Assembly (NCBI RefSeq): GCF_000317125.1
Contig: NC_019695.1
Coordinates: forward strand, 3,584,336-3,648,335
DNA length: 64,000 nucleotides
Reading direction: 5' to 3'
From: Chroococcidiopsis thermalis PCC 7203
GTDB taxonomy: Bacteria; Cyanobacteriota; Cyanobacteriia; Cyanobacteriales; Chroococcidiopsidaceae
In this document: piece after piece, positions 62,520-64,000 of the stretch
How positions within the stretch are numbered: the stretch's first letter is position 1
Layout of the letters: the number at the start of each line of letters is the position of its first letter
Notes under the pieces: model-generated
Seen by the model: only the letters and a program-made list of their open reading frames with translations
Told to the model about the DNA's origin: nothing
Databases searched by the model: none
Position numbers and translations under genes: made by a program

Positions 62520-63716
62520 CTAAAAGCGATCTTTAATCTCTGCAATCGCGCCTACCAAGCAATCCTCTGCTGCATCAATTCGTAGTGCTAATAGCACCCA
62601 AATTACCGTTCCGTCTTGTTTGCGGATCTGGATTTGGCACTGGCAGACTTTTCCCGCCGCCTGTTTTGCTGCCAAGATCTGCTGTTGGGCAGTCGGATCG
62701 CTCAAAAAGTCAGTTACAGATTTTTGCGCGATCGCATCTGTGCCAATAGCTGTGGCACAAGTATAACCGAGTATTTGCCCAAACTGCTGATTAGCATCCA
62801 GCAGCGAACCATCGAAAAGGCGTAGAGAGAAAATCCCTACGGGCGCAGACTCGAACAAATGGCGAAACTTCGCTTCGCTGCCAAGCAATGCTGCTTCTGC
62901 CTGTTTGCGAGCAGTGATATCGCGCACGATCGCACAGTTGTACTCTTGACCGTTAAACTCTAAATAATTAGCAGTTATTTCCACGCTGATGTCCCGACCA
63001 TCTTTAGTCCGTGAGGTCGATTCAAAGGTGAAGGAGCCTTTCTGCCGAATTTCCTGCCAATGTGACTGCCAGATTGTGGTTGGGAAATTGGGATTGACAT
63101 CGCAAACAGCCATATCTAGCAGTTGGATGCGGGAGTATCCCAGGATGCGACAGGCTGCTTCATTGACATAGACAAACCGTGCATCTGCATTAATGATACA
63201 GATTGCATCTCTAGATTTGTCTAAATAAAACTGACTCAGCCATAGTGCTGATTCTGCCTTTTGGCGATCGCAAATTTCTTGTTGCAGGCGAGCATTTTGC
63301 TCTGTCAGCTGCTGTTGCAACCGCCGCAGCGTCAGATTATTCTCTACGCGGGCAAAAACTTCTTCTTCACTGAAGGGTTTCGTGATGTAATCAACTCCCC
63401 CGACTGCAAAAGCTTTAACTTTATCGATGACCTCATCTAGGGCGCTGATAAAAATTACCGGAATATCGCGGGTTGTTGGCGAAGCTTTCAGGTGTTGGCA
63501 GACCTCATAGCCATTCATGTTTGGCATCATGATGTCAAGCAAAATTAGATCGGGCGGGGCAGCTTGCGCGGTCATCAAGGCTGTTTTTCCGTCGATCACT
63601 TTACGGACTTCATACCCCAGCTGAGATAGCATCGCAGATAGAAGTCGTAAGTTATCCGGCTTATCGTCAACTACTAAAATATTCGCTTTAGGCTCCTGAG
63701 CGCGATCGTCATTCAT
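62520..63716 (-). CDS. Response regulator with REC and two PAS domains
   Basis: The 398-residue protein starts with a receiver (NILVVDDKPDNLRLLSAM; Asp in LILLDIMMPNMNG; Lys in ITKPFSEE) followed by a coiled linker. PAS1 at about 155-275 ends IVRDITARKQAEA, and PAS2 lies at 280-398. There is no output enzyme or histidine kinase domain at the C-terminus, where PAS-bearing proteins of this type usually continue into HisKA or GGDEF. It may be a complete sensory-relay protein or a truncated one. Its start overlaps the upstream gene by four bases (ATGA), so it is in one operon with the partial signalling gene. Confidence 0.85.
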   Translation of the reverse strand: MNDDRAQEPKANILVVDDKPDNLRLLSAMLSQLGYEVRKVIDGKTALMTAQAAPPDLILLDIMMPNMNGYEVCQHLKASPTTRDIPVIFISALDEVIDKVKAFAVGGVDYITKPFSEEEVFARVENNLTLRRLQQQLTEQNARLQQEICDRQKAESALWLSQFYLDKSRDAICIINADARFVYVNEAACRILGYSRIQLLDMAVCDVNPNFPTTIWQSHWQEIRQKGSFTFESTSRTKDGRDISVEITANYLEFNGQEYNCAIVRDITARKQAEAALLGSEAKFRHLFESAPVGIFSLRLFDGSLLDANQQFGQILGYTCATAIGTDAIAQKSVTDFLSDPTAQQQILAAKQAAGKVCQCQIQIRKQDGTVIWVLLALRIDAAEDCLVGAIAEIKDRF

Positions 63717-64000
63717 GCTGAATCTAGTTGCGTTAGATCGATAATCTTATCAATACGAAAGTTATTTACTAAATCGGCTAGAGCAGTTGCCATAGGAGCA
63801 TAATCCTGTGGAATTTGTTCTAGAAGATCGAAAATCAGCTTCTCATCAGTCCGCAGTGCTGCTTGGTGTAGTTGCGCCACCCACTCAGAAGGCATGACTC
63901 TCAAGCTTTGGGCTGTCAGCGCATAGGGTTCTTTCTCTTCTAGCTGGCTGGGAATAGCTGCCTGCTGGGTGTCTTCATAGATATAACGCACCCCTAAATA
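63713..64000 (-). CDS. C-terminal end of a gene continuing beyond the window
   Basis: The frame is open to the right edge; the visible 95 residues read YLGVRYIYEDTQQAA and onward. The part SLRVMPSEWVAQLHQAALRT followed by LEQIPQDYAPMATALADLVN is the typical tail of cyanobacterial hybrid sensor kinases, after the last receiver domain, resembling an HPt-like helical end. The ATG at 63991 is probably internal. It is coupled to the REC-PAS-PAS gene by an ATGA overlap. Confidence 0.6.
   Translation of the reverse strand, partial: YLGVRYIYEDTQQAAIPSQLEEKEPYALTAQSLRVMPSEWVAQLHQAALRTDEKLIFDLLEQIPQDYAPMATALADLVNNFRIDKIIDLTQLDSA

Overview
The window comes from a cyanobacterium. It is rich in the HIP1 octamer GCGATCGC, carries photosystem I, phytochrome-style GAF kinase and HetZ-type genes, and has small cyanobacteria-only proteins. 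The gene mix (a HetZ-related protein, two Mo-dependent-nitrogenase C-terminal-domain proteins, many multidomain sensor kinases) suggests a genome close to Chroococcidiopsis or the heterocyst-forming lineage. That placement is an inference. The window looks chromosomal: scattered genes, two tRNAs, decayed insertion sequences and several families of short MITE-like repeats.

Layout. 0-13 kb: the end of trmFO, tRNA-Arg(CCG), a small-protein group, a NarL-type histidine kinase, an efflux adaptor plus MacB-type permease, tRNA-Leu(UAG), an AraC regulator, metabolic enzymes, a Ser/Thr kinase with WD40 repeats, a pentapeptide-repeat protein and an SDR enzyme. 13-24 kb: an Hsp70-like ATPase with a membrane partner, a cupin gene with an internal deletion, an alpha/beta hydrolase, an MBL-fold hydrolase, two acyltransferases and a GAF histidine kinase. 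24.8-32.2 kb: an island of small genes with an 8-Cys ferredoxin, a PsaX-like protein and an orphan, divergent psaB with no psaA beside it. 32.3-39.1 kb: a large phosphorelay locus (CheY-type regulator, 1321-residue hybrid kinase, 778-residue OmpR/HPt/REC/GGDEF-like protein). 39.6-42.5 kb: a desaturase and an orphan ParB. 42.5-45 kb: mostly AT-rich spacer with one small XRE regulator.

45-57 kb is the most interesting part: a RiPP (ribosomally made, modified peptide) locus. On the + strand lie a helix-turn-helix protein, a C39-peptidase ABC exporter with an N-terminal cyclic-nucleotide-binding-like domain, an HlyD adaptor and a PpiC/SurA-type isomerase. On the - strand lie four short genes with related leaders ending at or near a double-glycine-type site, an aminoglycoside-phosphotransferase-like kinase and a HopA1-like protein. 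The kinase/HopA1 pair is the dehydration machinery known from class V lanthipeptides and thioamitides. None of the four precursors contains cysteine, so thioether rings cannot form within them. The expected products would be dehydrated, or otherwise modified, cysteine-free peptides exported and trimmed by the C39 transporter.

57-64 kb: repeat elements, an FG-GAP/VCBS pseudogene with two stop codons where Trp is expected, a transposase remnant, a ZIP-like membrane protein, a two-domain DUF4242 protein, a second Mo-nitrogenase-C-terminal-domain protein, a HetZ-related protein and a REC-PAS-PAS regulator behind the end of another signalling gene.

Repeats are a second theme. A GGGGGACAAG tandem repeat occurs between genes and also sits in frame inside the ATPase domain of the hybrid kinase. 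All family assignments come from reading sequence and remembered family features; no database search was run.
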